DNA of 21,364 bases from a virus. The DNA lies in the IMG/VR virus record IMGVR_UViG_3300042402_006703, positions 1-21,364 of that record; one strand, 5' to 3'. The first letter of the stretch is position 1. Each line of letters begins with the position of its first letter. The notes under the pieces were generated by a model. That model saw only the letters and a program-made list of their open reading frames with translations, ran no database searches and was not told the origin of the DNA. Positions 1 to 7,696 of the stretch are shown piece after piece. Made by a program: the position numbers and the translations under genes.

Positions 1-191
1 TGATATAGGTAGTATTGGATAAGATCCATCTGCTCTTTGTTGTAATTCATTCTGAAAAGATTTTCTATTACTTGTAGAAACTTCTCCTCATATACGGTCA
101 TATCAACTCCTAGTTCAGACTCCATAAAGTCCTTTCTATCTTCTATTTCTCTCAGTAAGAGAATAGATTCTATAAAGAGTTTCTTTTCCAT
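1..191 (-). CDS. Hypothetical phage protein, 3' end cut by window edge
   Basis: An open frame starts at an ATG read from base 191 on the minus strand and runs off the window after 63 codons without a stop. The visible part starts MEKKLFIESILLL and is rich in Leu, Glu and Tyr, with predicted helices and a short acidic link (ELGVD, residues 26-30) followed by an aromatic helix. It has no signal peptide or membrane segment. It is the only gene here with a Shine-Dalgarno-like sequence: AGGAAG lies 4 bases before the ATG (plus-strand 196-201). It follows the small gene upstream after a 37-base gap. The size and style match small uncharacterised proteins of T4-like marine phages, but I do not recognise a family and propose no function. 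Confidence 0.7.
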   Translation of the reverse strand, partial: MEKKLFIESILLLREIEDRKDFMESELGVDMTVYEEKFLQVIENLFRMNYNKEQMDLIQYYLY

Positions 192-205
192 TACACTTCC
201 TGTTA

Positions 206-219
206 ATCCCTTCTGGGAT
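206..219 (-). other. Small hairpin in the gap between two small genes
   Basis: ATCCC and GGGAT form a perfect 5-bp stem with a 4-base loop in the 37-base gap before the leftmost gene. No T-run follows, so it is not a standard terminator. It sits just upstream of the AGGAAG ribosome-binding sequence and could affect translation of the downstream gene or mRNA decay, but it may be chance. Confidence 0.25.
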
Positions 220-228
220 ATTGTTATA

Positions 229-432
229 TTAGTCTGTAAGTAATTGCTTACTATTTCCTTGAGTACCTTCTTCATACGTAAATTGTTTTACTCCGAATAG
301 AATTTGGAATTGATCAATAGGTAGCATTTTTGTTAATGAAAAAAACTTAACTGCTTCTTGTAATGATAATGCCTCACAGGCACCAATTGCTTCCTGTTTA
401 GGATCATTTTTTGAATAAAAACAAAACTTCAT
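229..432 (-). CDS. Small hypothetical phage protein (67 aa)
   Basis: A 67-residue protein with no signal peptide or membrane segment. The N-terminus is MKFCFYSKND; the middle has an amphipathic alanine/leucine-rich helix (roughly residues 15-35), followed by a segment that reads like a short helix-turn-helix (LPIDQFQILFGV, 37-48) and a polar tail. Small proteins of this style, in which a predicted helix is followed by an L-x-x-x-x-F-x-x-x-F segment, are frequent in T4-like phages, but I cannot name a family. The start codon is 6 bases after the stop of the preceding gene, with an A-rich leader and no Shine-Dalgarno sequence, so it is very likely co-transcribed with its neighbours. Confidence 0.65.
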   Translation of the reverse strand: MKFCFYSKNDPKQEAIGACEALSLQEAVKFFSLTKMLPIDQFQILFGVKQFTYEEGTQGNSKQLLTD

Positions 433-438
433 ATATAA

Positions 439-786
439 TTATTTTTGAGGTTGACTTGATTGTGCTAATGCTTGTCTTATTATTTTATCAACATATTCGA
501 TATAGATAAAAAATCCTATGATAGTTTTATCTTTTAATTGTCTATCTCTTTCTACTTTCATTCCGATAGAAGCTAATCCCTGGTCTAGTTTACTCTCCAA
601 CTCCATTGCAAGTTCATCTTGCTTTTGTTTATTCATTCCGTTGAACTGAGTTGGCAGGAATTGAACTTTGATTCCTTTTTTATTTGGATCTTCATTTACA
701 TCTACCTTAAGTACAAATTTCTGTCCTTGAAAGTTTACTGTAGTTACTTCTGAGAGTATTTGTTTGATTTCGTTTATTAGTGACAT
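439..786 (-). CDS. Hypothetical phage protein (115 aa)
   Basis: A soluble 115-residue protein I do not recognise. Residues 1-15 look helical, residues 16-45 alternate in a pattern expected for two or three beta strands (VNFQGQKFVLKVDV, then KGIKVQFLP), residues 50-75 form a charged helix, and 75-115 contain two more strand-like runs (IIGFFIYIEYV) and a Gln/Ser-rich tail. The alpha-beta-beta-alpha-beta look suggests a small compact fold. It lies 28 bases downstream of the last glycosyltransferase and 6 bases upstream of the next small gene, with the A-rich leader AACAAAAACAAT before ATG. It appears to be the first gene of the non-glycan section at the left of the window. Confidence 0.7.
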   Translation of the reverse strand: MSLINEIKQILSEVTTVNFQGQKFVLKVDVNEDPNKKGIKVQFLPTQFNGMNKQKQDELAMELESKLDQGLASIGMKVERDRQLKDKTIIGFFIYIEYVDKIIRQALAQSSQPQK

Positions 787-814
787 ATTGTTTTTGTTAT
801 AAATAGTTTAGTTT

Positions 815-2083
815 TTAATACACTTCAAATCGATGTTGTGGGTTAACCTCTGGATTAGCTACTTTAATCTTTTCTTCTATATTGTTTATTTTATTTTTTA
901 TAGACAGTATGAGCCCTCCTACTTCCCAATCACCTTCCTCAGCACTATGTATAATGTGTTGTAAATTTGTAAAGACATTGTCGTAAGTGTCTTGAGTAAC
1001 TTCACTTAACTTAAATGAAAGTACTATATCTCCTTTTACTTCTCCTAGAATAAACCTATCCTGCAAGTTCTCTGTGTTGTATAAATAAGAATACTTCCCC
1101 CAGTCTTCTTCACTAAAATTTAATAATTCATTTGCATACCTATGTTCATCTGTATTTACAAGAAAATTATATGCATCTATATGGCTTACTGATACTTTAT
1201 CAAAGAACATTTCTATTGCAGAGAGTGCTGTAAAATGTGGAGAGTCTATTTCTATATTAGCTACGATATTGTAATGATAGTTAAAAGGCTTACCGTGACT
1301 AAATGCTCCCCACTTCCTAAACATTCTAGTCATTTCAACTCCATCTGCTTGTTCTTGCATTCTTGCTCTTGCCTGAGCTTTCTCATTTACCTTATCAAAC
1401 CATCCTTTACCTCTGCTTGATGTACAAGTAAAATGGTATACTAAAGCTTCCCATGTTTGTATAATTTCTGCTCCTGATAGTATAAGTCTGTTTAATATAT
1501 CTGAATCCTCTCTTGATCTTCTGAATAAGGTATCATGTCCTCCAATACTATTCCAAGTATCTTTATATAAAGTAAATGGGGCAAAGAAATACTCTGTTGA
1601 ATTGTCTTGACGACTATTCTCACAGTACTTTAAAAACTCTTCATACTTAAATTCGGAAGGAGTTAATCCAAAATTCATTGTATGCTTTTCAGGACCTGGC
1701 CCATGTAATGGCGGTTCAATCCTAGTACTTGAAAGAATCATATTAGGCTTAACATGCTTTAGTACGTATTCATCATAGTTTTTACTAATGATCATATCTG
1801 ATTGTAGGTATGAGACTATATCATGAGAGGCAAATTTAAACATCTCATTTATATTTCTAGCATAACCGTAACATACCGGTAAAATATTCTTAAGTATTTT
1901 AAGATCTTTAAATTCCGATTTTTGCTTAAGTAACCATTCAAATGTATTCTCATTATCAGAATCAATAAAAACTATAATCTCATGCTCATCTGATTTTAGA
2001 TTATCTTTAAGTGATTTGAATAGTAATTTAATATAGTCTAATTCGTTCTTAGCTGTATTAATACAAAAACTAATTGGCTGCAT
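815..2083 (-). CDS. GT2-family glycosyltransferase (422 aa)
   Basis: A predicted cytoplasmic GT-A glycosyltransferase that would transfer a sugar from a nucleotide donor. The N-terminal Rossmann-like strand holds SFCINTAKNE (residues 5-14), then VFIDSDNEN (38-46), and the nucleotide/metal site is at YLQSDMII (92-99), where SD stands in for the usual DxD. A GGHD motif about residue 177 followed by REDSD (about 191-195) matches the acceptor/catalytic ED region of GT2 enzymes. The last 150 residues form an extra alpha/beta region, rich in charged residues, with no recognised domain; it could bind the acceptor. Its start overlaps the end of the SDR gene by 14 bases, indicating translational coupling. 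It is the last gene of the glycan operon. Donor and acceptor cannot be told from sequence. Confidence 0.85.
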   Translation of the reverse strand: MQPISFCINTAKNELDYIKLLFKSLKDNLKSDEHEIIVFIDSDNENTFEWLLKQKSEFKDLKILKNILPVCYGYARNINEMFKFASHDIVSYLQSDMIISKNYDEYVLKHVKPNMILSSTRIEPPLHGPGPEKHTMNFGLTPSEFKYEEFLKYCENSRQDNSTEYFFAPFTLYKDTWNSIGGHDTLFRRSREDSDILNRLILSGAEIIQTWEALVYHFTCTSSRGKGWFDKVNEKAQARARMQEQADGVEMTRMFRKWGAFSHGKPFNYHYNIVANIEIDSPHFTALSAIEMFFDKVSVSHIDAYNFLVNTDEHRYANELLNFSEEDWGKYSYLYNTENLQDRFILGEVKGDIVLSFKLSEVTQDTYDNVFTNLQHIIHSAEEGDWEVGGLILSIKNKINNIEEKIKVANPEVNPQHRFEVY

Positions 2084-2849
2084 CTGCTAATTTTTTATAA
2101 ACATTTCTAATTCCTTGCTCTAATCCTACAAAGGCTATCGGAAGCTCACTATAAGTTCCTATATAGTTTTGTCCTGGAAGAGGATCTACTATGTTAATTG
2201 GAACTTTATTTACTGATATGGTATTTATTTGCTTAGCTATGTTACTTAGCGAAACAGTATCGTCATATATACAATCTACTTCTTTTAATAGGTCTTTACC
2301 TGTTACATAATGTTCTACTATGGAGATTAGATCTGGCATATAAATAAAATCCATCAGCTTGTCTTGATGTATCTTTATTGGATCTCCTTGCAATACATTT
2401 TTAATACTGGTTTTTATAAATCTTGTGTCTAATTCATCTTCATCAAATACTCCGTATATTCTTAAAGTATAGAAGTTATCGTATTTATAGACTAATTTAT
2501 TAATAATACTCTTACTATGTCCATATGGAGTTTCTGTTAAGTATCTTTCAGCTCCTGAGCCTATATTAATTAGTTTACTAAAATGATCTTTTTTTGATAA
2601 TAAATTATAGAACATAACTAAATTCCAAAAAGAAATAGTTTCATCTGGATCTCTAGGAGTAGCTGCTCCTTTTATAGCTGTATGGATAACTACATCAAAA
2701 TATTTATCTTTAAAAAACTTATCCACAGATTTACTATCTGTTAAGTCTAGTTCATCTCTACCAGGAGCTAGTATATGATATTTCTCCCATAAACTTTTTG
2801 TAATCCTTTTTGCTAGATAGCCATTTCCGCCTGTAATTAGTATTTTCAT
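2070..2849 (-). CDS. NAD(P)-dependent nucleotide-sugar epimerase/reductase (extended SDR, 259 aa)
   Basis: An extended short-chain dehydrogenase/reductase expected to act on a nucleotide-linked sugar in the cytoplasm. The N-terminus has the cofactor-binding sequence TGGNGYLAK (residues 6-14), an acidic strand (DELDLTD, 32-38) and VVIHTA (53-58). The catalytic set is Ser98 in NIGSG and Tyr109-Lys113 in PYGHSK. With 259 residues it is shorter than typical 300-320-residue sugar epimerases, mainly in the C-terminal substrate domain. Its first codon overlaps the stop of the transketolase C-part gene (ATGA, 4 bases), and it directly follows the RmlB-like and transketolase genes, so it plausibly reduces or epimerises the keto sugar that those genes make. 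RmlD-like 4-reduction is one option; the sequence alone does not settle the stereochemistry. Confidence 0.8.
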   Translation of the reverse strand: MKILITGGNGYLAKRITKSLWEKYHILAPGRDELDLTDSKSVDKFFKDKYFDVVIHTAIKGAATPRDPDETISFWNLVMFYNLLSKKDHFSKLINIGSGAERYLTETPYGHSKSIINKLVYKYDNFYTLRIYGVFDEDELDTRFIKTSIKNVLQGDPIKIHQDKLMDFIYMPDLISIVEHYVTGKDLLKEVDCIYDDTVSLSNIAKQINTISVNKVPINIVDPLPGQNYIGTYSELPIAFVGLEQGIRNVYKKLADAAN

Positions 2850-3322
2850 CGCTTTAAGTTCATATAAATTGGAGTTCTCTTTTGTAATGTATACTTAAAG
2901 TAGTCTGCTAATTCTTCATCTGTCTCCGGATGATATGTTTTAATGTTATCAAATACTCCCATGATTCGTTTATCATCATGTGACCAATGTGAGAATCCTA
3001 AGTAACCATATTCTTTATCTCTTCCTCCACCAATAATATTTACAGGAATCTTTTCATGATCTAAATAATTTCTAATCATTTCAAAAGGTCTGTAGATTGC
3101 AAAAGGAGTTATAGAGTACACAAACGGAATCTTTCCTTCCATAGCTAATCCAATAGCCATTCCCATCATAACCATTTCAGAAGAACCTACATTATGAAAA
3201 CGATCAGGATACGTATCTCTAATATTATCCCATAATCCATATCCTAGGTCACCTGTTATTAAATGTATGTCCTGGTTGTGCTCCATTGCTTGGTGCAGTA
3301 AACTTGCAAACGTTCTTCTCAT
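2846..3322 (-). CDS. Transketolase-like protein, pyrimidine-binding (C) part (158 aa)
   Basis: The second half of a split thiamine-diphosphate enzyme. The expected catalytic glutamate, which activates the cofactor's aminopyrimidine, is Glu49 in NVGSSEMVMMGMAIG (44-58), matching the transketolase/DXS signature NVGIAEQNMVGIAAG. ITGDLG (22-27), PFVYSITPF (66-74) and GFSHWSHDD (109-117) fall where the domain's other cofactor and substrate loops do. The protein ends after this domain: the third, C-terminal transketolase domain (about 120 residues) is absent. It starts one base after the stop of the partner gene and ends overlapping the SDR gene, so the pair is probably made together and forms a heteromeric enzyme with both domains contributing to each active site. 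The substrate is unknown; two-carbon ketol transfer to or from a sugar is expected of the family. Confidence 0.83.
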   Translation of the reverse strand: MRRTFASLLHQAMEHNQDIHLITGDLGYGLWDNIRDTYPDRFHNVGSSEMVMMGMAIGLAMEGKIPFVYSITPFAIYRPFEMIRNYLDHEKIPVNIIGGGRDKEYGYLGFSHWSHDDKRIMGVFDNIKTYHPETDEELADYFKYTLQKRTPIYMNLKR

Positions 3323-3323
3323 A

Positions 3324-3941
3324 TTACGATTCTAAAACTTGATTATAATTATCTTCATTCATTACATGGTAGTGTGCATTTAATCCTTTTAGGAAAGGAT
3401 ACTGCTCTACTGTAGTGTATCTTAAATTAATTGTAGGTAGGAATGCTTTTAATCTAGCTGAGATATAATCTTGATCAACTTCTTTATATGCACATAATCC
3501 ATTTATGTTAACAAATACTTCTATGTTTTCAATCTTTTCTTCTACAATGGTCTTTAAAGATTCCCAAATACTTCCTTCTGCTGCTTCACCATCACTTATC
3601 AATACCCAAACCTTTCTTTTTGGATTAGCTACTGCCCTACCTAGAGCAATTGTTAATCCTAATCCTAGACTTCCTGTTGAGCAGTATATTTTATTCTCTT
3701 CATCTCTGTGAGGATGTCCTCCATGTTTGATAAATAACCCCTCAGCATTTATTCCGTGATACTTTTCTAAACACACATACATTGCTAAAGATGCATGCCC
3801 TGAGGATAGAATAAAAATATCGTCTTTATCCATTTTAGAGAAAATTTCATCAACTATACTTACACTCGATAAATAACTTCCTAAATGTCCTAGCTTATGT
3901 TTGTAAGCTATTTCAACTATTCTCTTTTTTAATGCTACCAT
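3324..3941 (-). CDS. Transketolase-like protein, diphosphate-binding (N) part (205 aa)
   Basis: The first half of a split transketolase-like enzyme. The thiamine-diphosphate/metal motif is at SDGEAAEGSIWE (116-127) ending with Asn145/Asn147 (VNINGL), equivalent to the canonical GDG-x(25-30)-N; here the first Gly is Ser. Other family landmarks are GHLGSYLSS (18-26), SSGHAS (46-51) and TGSLGLGL (89-96). Stand-alone N-parts are usually 270-280 residues, so at 205 this is a compact version. The start overlaps the stop of the RmlB-like gene by 7 bases and the stop is one base before the C-part gene. The placement between an RmlB-like dehydratase and an SDR, in a glycan operon, suggests nucleotide-sugar chemistry rather than the pentose phosphate pathway (inference). 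Confidence 0.85.
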   Translation of the reverse strand: MVALKKRIVEIAYKHKLGHLGSYLSSVSIVDEIFSKMDKDDIFILSSGHASLAMYVCLEKYHGINAEGLFIKHGGHPHRDEENKIYCSTGSLGLGLTIALGRAVANPKRKVWVLISDGEAAEGSIWESLKTIVEEKIENIEVFVNINGLCAYKEVDQDYISARLKAFLPTINLRYTTVEQYPFLKGLNAHYHVMNEDNYNQVLES

Positions 3942-4891
3942 ATAAATTTTTCTTTATAATACTCTACAATATACTCCAACTCAGTATTAAACTCAATTTG
4001 AGGCTTCCATCCTAATGCTCTTATCTTATCGTCATTCAAAGCATATCGAACATCTTGTCCTTGTCTATCATATGAGAAGTCTACAAAGTCTTCTAATATG
4101 TAAACTTGATCCTTATTATACAATGTAAGAACTTTTTTGATGGTTTCCAAATTACTTTGCTCAAATCCTCCACAGATATTGAATATTTCATTCTGTACTC
4201 CTGATTCAATTATCTTTATAACTGCATTGGCTGTATCTTGAGCATGAAGCCAAGTTCTGATTGGAGTACCTCCATTGTGTAGAGGAATCTTCTTACCAAG
4301 TTTTAAATACTTTAAAGCTTTTGGAATTAGCTTTTCAACGTATTGACCTATTCCATAATTATTTGTTGGACGAACTATTACATAAGGAAGGTTATAAGTT
4401 CTACCCCATGCTGTTACAAGCATATCTGCTGCAGCTTTTGTAGCTGAATATGGATTGGAAGGTTTAAGTAAATCTGTTTCGATATGTTCTCCCTCTTCTA
4501 TATCTCCGTATACTTCATCTGTACTGAAGTGGAGTAATATAGGTTTTGCTGAATGCTCTCCTCTATGATTCTTAATTAGCTCTAGTAAATTGTGAACTCC
4601 ATTTATATTTGAAGATACAAATTCATCTGAGTTGGCAATTGAATTACCTACATGAGTTTCAGCTGCTGTATTGATTATGTAATCACAGTCATATAAGAAT
4701 TTTAAATCATTTATATCACAGTTAACAAATGAGAAGTTACTATATTCTTTAAACTCTTTTAGTAGAGCTTTATTGGCTGCATATGTTACTTTATCAACTC
4801 CCTTAACATACCATCCCTTACTAAGGCATACTCTTGTTACGTAGGATCCTATAAACCCTAAACAACCTGTTACGTAAACTACTTTTGTCAT
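3935..4891 (-). CDS. RmlB-like nucleotide-sugar 4,6-dehydratase (318 aa)
   Basis: An NAD-dependent extended SDR of the dTDP-glucose 4,6-dehydratase type, which makes a 4-keto-6-deoxy nucleotide sugar. The NAD motif is GCLGFIG (9-15). The RmlB active-site triplet Thr-Asp-Glu is at 124-126 in STDEVYG, and the catalytic Tyr148 and Lys152 are in PYSATK. RPTNNYG (174-180) and the GGTPIRTW loop also fit. Length agrees with the family but is slightly short. The TDE triplet separates it from UDP-galactose epimerases and from RfbG (CDP-glucose dehydratase), so dTDP-glucose is the first guess for substrate, though no RmlA, RmlC or RmlD with clear identity is nearby. It begins one base after the upstream glycosyltransferase stop and overlaps the transketolase N-part by 7 bases, linking its product to that enzyme. 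Confidence 0.87.
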   Translation of the reverse strand: MTKVVYVTGCLGFIGSYVTRVCLSKGWYVKGVDKVTYAANKALLKEFKEYSNFSFVNCDINDLKFLYDCDYIINTAAETHVGNSIANSDEFVSSNINGVHNLLELIKNHRGEHSAKPILLHFSTDEVYGDIEEGEHIETDLLKPSNPYSATKAAADMLVTAWGRTYNLPYVIVRPTNNYGIGQYVEKLIPKALKYLKLGKKIPLHNGGTPIRTWLHAQDTANAVIKIIESGVQNEIFNICGGFEQSNLETIKKVLTLYNKDQVYILEDFVDFSYDRQGQDVRYALNDDKIRALGWKPQIEFNTELEYIVEYYKEKFIW

Positions 4892-4892
4892 T

Positions 4893-5858
4893 CTATAAAA
4901 AATTATTTATTTTTAGGTACTCATCTACTATATCCAAGTACTCTTTAGGCTTACCCTTACCTTGTGTATGTCCTATAAAGTGAGTTATTTTTGACTCTAA
5001 AGATGGACCCCATCCTCCAAGTTCTTTTATTTCACTCAACTCCCCATACTTAGGATGCATTCCAAAGTTCGGTAATACAAAATACTCCTCAGGATTTAAT
5101 ATATGAGGTTCGTTTTTAGGTAGGACTGTATTCATTAGTCCAAAAAAGGATTGCTGCTGCGTATCAATCACAAACCTCTCTGGTCCGAAGAATTCCTTCC
5201 CTTCAGAATCTAAAACTGATTTGTATTCAAATAAATCTAAGATCATTTTAAATCTATCTACCGATAAAAACTCATCATAAATACTTAAATCAATACCTTG
5301 AAATCCTGCATTAAATCCAAATCCTTTAGGGTTTCTTGCTACATATGCATGGTAGAAGTTTTCTCCAAAAAGTGCTACTAGTTTCTGAAATAGTACTTTG
5401 TCACAGTTACTATTCATTGGTTCGGTTAACATTACAGGTGTTCCTTCTAGTAAAAGGTCTGTTATGTGTTGAAAATTATCATTAATAACAATATCGTCAT
5501 CGTATATTAAGTAGTAGTGTTTTAGGTGAACCCTCCTGAGGTATTGTGCCATTAATACGTAGTAGATAGCTTTCCATGTAGCGGCTTTCTCTACAAGGTC
5601 TACTCCATAATATTCCTCTACATAATTATTAAAGAAAATTTTATCGTACGAGTATAGATTCTTAATTTCAGTATCAATTAAAGAGCTCCACTTCTCATTA
5701 TCACCTAAGTTACCTTCTTCTATATTGTCCCAAAGTATATGAAACTCAACTCGTACGTCTGGATATAGGTTTTGGATTTTTGATTGTATTTGATGTAGGG
5801 CAAAGAAAGATTGCTTGTTCTTAGCTCTCATTAAATTGGATATAACTATTTCTTTCAT
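4893..5858 (-). CDS. GT8-like glycosyltransferase (321 aa)
   Basis: A predicted soluble GT-A glycosyltransferase. The metal/nucleotide-sugar site is the strong acidic cluster YDDDIVI (119-125) after the strand HYYLIYD. A second motif, GFGFNAGFQGID (179-190), resembles the product-side loop of GT8/galactosyl-type transferases, and DTQQQSF later in the chain is in the position of the D-Q motif common in this group. The same combination occurs in the middle domain of the 792-residue enzyme elsewhere in this operon (FGIDAGFQG, then RHDQTLYS), so the two are probably paralogous. It has no membrane segments. It lies 16 bases after the fusion gene and one base before the RmlB-like gene. Donor and linkage are unknown. 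Confidence 0.8.
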   Translation of the reverse strand: MKEIVISNLMRAKNKQSFFALHQIQSKIQNLYPDVRVEFHILWDNIEEGNLGDNEKWSSLIDTEIKNLYSYDKIFFNNYVEEYYGVDLVEKAATWKAIYYVLMAQYLRRVHLKHYYLIYDDDIVINDNFQHITDLLLEGTPVMLTEPMNSNCDKVLFQKLVALFGENFYHAYVARNPKGFGFNAGFQGIDLSIYDEFLSVDRFKMILDLFEYKSVLDSEGKEFFGPERFVIDTQQQSFFGLMNTVLPKNEPHILNPEEYFVLPNFGMHPKYGELSEIKELGGWGPSLESKITHFIGHTQGKGKPKEYLDIVDEYLKINNFL

Positions 5859-5874
5859 ATTATAATATAGTAAT

Positions 5875-7680
5875 TTAAAATGTATTTAACAACTCTAAAA
5901 ACCTTTTACATCTCTGTAAATCGTCTCTATGAAAAGGTATCAGGGAAATATAAAGTAGCTTAACTTTATTTTGTAACTCATCTATTGAAAGTGTTGGATG
6001 TGTTCGTAATAGCTTGTTTAAAAAGTGATCCCTTAAGCTTTTCAAGTACTCCTTCTGTATAGGCTCATTATGTAATACATAGTCGTATCCTGTTAAGCTT
6101 TGCAAAACTTTAGCAAAGTCATAGTATATATCTCCCCCAACTGTTAACTTGTTGTCCCACTCTCCTCTCATATCTATGAAACTACACTTAGCTTCACCTG
6201 TAAAGATGTTAGTAAATACAGGATCTCCATGTATACGTCCATACTTATTGTGAAAATGTATATTACATAACTGCTCATACTTAGTAATATCTACTCCTAA
6301 TTTTTTGTACAAAGAGCTAAATTTTGTAAACCTGTCCTTAACCTTTAAGTTATAAGCCCAGTTAATGTCTACCTTAATATCGTCAGAGATAGAGTTGTGG
6401 ATTGTATTTAAGGACTCTACTAGGATATCTATATCCATCTTAGAAAGTCTCTGAGAAAGTAGTAGAGAGGAGTATGTTGGTTTTGTTATCCTGAATAGTT
6501 GTAGGCTTTGTGGCGTAGTACTAATTATTGCTGGAAAGTATGAATGTAGATGTACCGGAAGTGTATTGTAGTAGTACCTCTCTCCTTCAATGCTTCCTTG
6601 CTTCTCAACAGTGTCTCCATTTACAATAATTTTATTATGGGCTCTAGCTGTATGCTCTTCAGACAAATAGAGTCCTGTTGCCTTCTCTAGATTCTTATAA
6701 GCTGGTATAGCTTTGTCATCGATGTAGATGTCTGCATAAGGTTTCATTAGTACTAACTCATCATAACACACATTTAATTCTTTTAAAACTTTTTCTATGT
6801 GAGGACGTTTTGCCTCTATTTCTTGAATGTTTGAATTTGTTGATAGCATTCCTCTAGCTGTATGTAATATAATTTTACATCCACTCTTATATGCTTGATT
6901 ACAAAATAGTACATTCTTCTCTATTGCTTTAGGGTTAGTGTATAAATCGTATACAAGTGTCCCATCAATATCAAAGCATAAGGTTAATTGTTTATCCTTA
7001 TTTTCATTCCTAGCTTGGCTCTGTAATTGATAAGGTGTTCCGTAGCATGTGAACTCTCCTGAAATATCTACAGATGTAACTTGGTGGTTTTGGTCAATCA
7101 GTACTTGTATTGCTTTACTAAGGTATAGTTCGTTTGTTTGCTCTAATACGCTTTCACAAGCAAGTTTCATTATTTCCTTATTGCTAAAAATGTATACTCC
7201 TGCATTTGCAATATCACTTATAGCAACCTTTTCCTGTATTTCTAATATACTATTACTTTTATCTACTGATAGGTAGCTATACAGTCCTGTGCGATCTTTA
7301 TCTATGAAACTTAAAATACCATTACGTTCTACTTGTGCTAATTTACGTAAAGCTTGTTGTGATAATACTGTGTCGCAATCCATACAAACTATCTGCTCTT
7401 GTTCTCCTAACTGTGAATACGAAAGCAGAACTGTCTCTGCTGCTCCTCTAGTAGGTGTTGCGCTTTCTACAATTGTAACCCTTTCATCGAATAGAGCTCT
7501 AACCAGTTCAGTATTTTCCCTACTGCATATGATTATTATTTGAGTGAAATGCTCGTACAGGTTATTAACTACCTTCGTAATAAGGATCTCTGTATTTACT
7601 CTTATAAAAGGCTTACCCTCAGAGTATCCATTTTTTGCAAAACGCTCTCCTACACCGAGCATTGGAATAACTGCTATCAT
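5875..7680 (-). CDS. Trifunctional fusion: nucleotidyltransferase - HAD phosphatase - APH/choline-kinase-like kinase (601 aa)
   Basis: Three enzyme modules are joined. Residues 1-225 form a sugar-nucleotidyltransferase-like domain: LGVGERFAKNG (8-18), EGKPFI (21-26) and the metal site MDCD (100-103). Residues 232-345 form a HAD domain: DIDGT (237-241, catalytic Asp237), HTAR (273-276), Lys313 and DIYIDD (317-322). Residues 360-601 form a kinase-like domain of the aminoglycoside phosphotransferase/choline kinase fold: HGDPVFTN (484-491, with Asp486 and Asn491) and metal-binding Asp503 in FIDMRGE. Such a set would phosphorylate a small alcohol or sugar, remove or edit a phosphate, and couple the product to CTP or another NTP; the LicC/LicA (CDP-choline) pair is one analogy, capsule alditol or heptose activation another. 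It is the only nucleotidyltransferase in the window. It sits 16 bases downstream of a GT-like gene. Substrates are not determinable from sequence. Confidence 0.83.
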   Translation of the reverse strand: MIAVIPMLGVGERFAKNGYSEGKPFIRVNTEILITKVVNNLYEHFTQIIIICSRENTELVRALFDERVTIVESATPTRGAAETVLLSYSQLGEQEQIVCMDCDTVLSQQALRKLAQVERNGILSFIDKDRTGLYSYLSVDKSNSILEIQEKVAISDIANAGVYIFSNKEIMKLACESVLEQTNELYLSKAIQVLIDQNHQVTSVDISGEFTCYGTPYQLQSQARNENKDKQLTLCFDIDGTLVYDLYTNPKAIEKNVLFCNQAYKSGCKIILHTARGMLSTNSNIQEIEAKRPHIEKVLKELNVCYDELVLMKPYADIYIDDKAIPAYKNLEKATGLYLSEEHTARAHNKIIVNGDTVEKQGSIEGERYYYNTLPVHLHSYFPAIISTTPQSLQLFRITKPTYSSLLLSQRLSKMDIDILVESLNTIHNSISDDIKVDINWAYNLKVKDRFTKFSSLYKKLGVDITKYEQLCNIHFHNKYGRIHGDPVFTNIFTGEAKCSFIDMRGEWDNKLTVGGDIYYDFAKVLQSLTGYDYVLHNEPIQKEYLKSLRDHFLNKLLRTHPTLSIDELQNKVKLLYISLIPFHRDDLQRCKRFLELLNTF

Positions 7681-7696
7681 CTTTTATGTGTTTATG

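Noticed and set aside
206-219. Hairpin as a terminator
   Set aside because: No T-run follows the stem and the next gene starts only about 15 bases later.
1235-1420. Plus-strand open frame inside the terminal GT2 gene, and similar plus-strand frames throughout
   Set aside because: They lie opposite well-supported minus-strand genes, have low-complexity or Ser/Leu-rich translations, and no recognisable domain.
5875-7680. Frameshifted or wrongly merged gene at the 601-residue fusion
   Set aside because: The frame is continuous through both linkers and all three modules retain catalytic motifs, so it reads as a real fusion.
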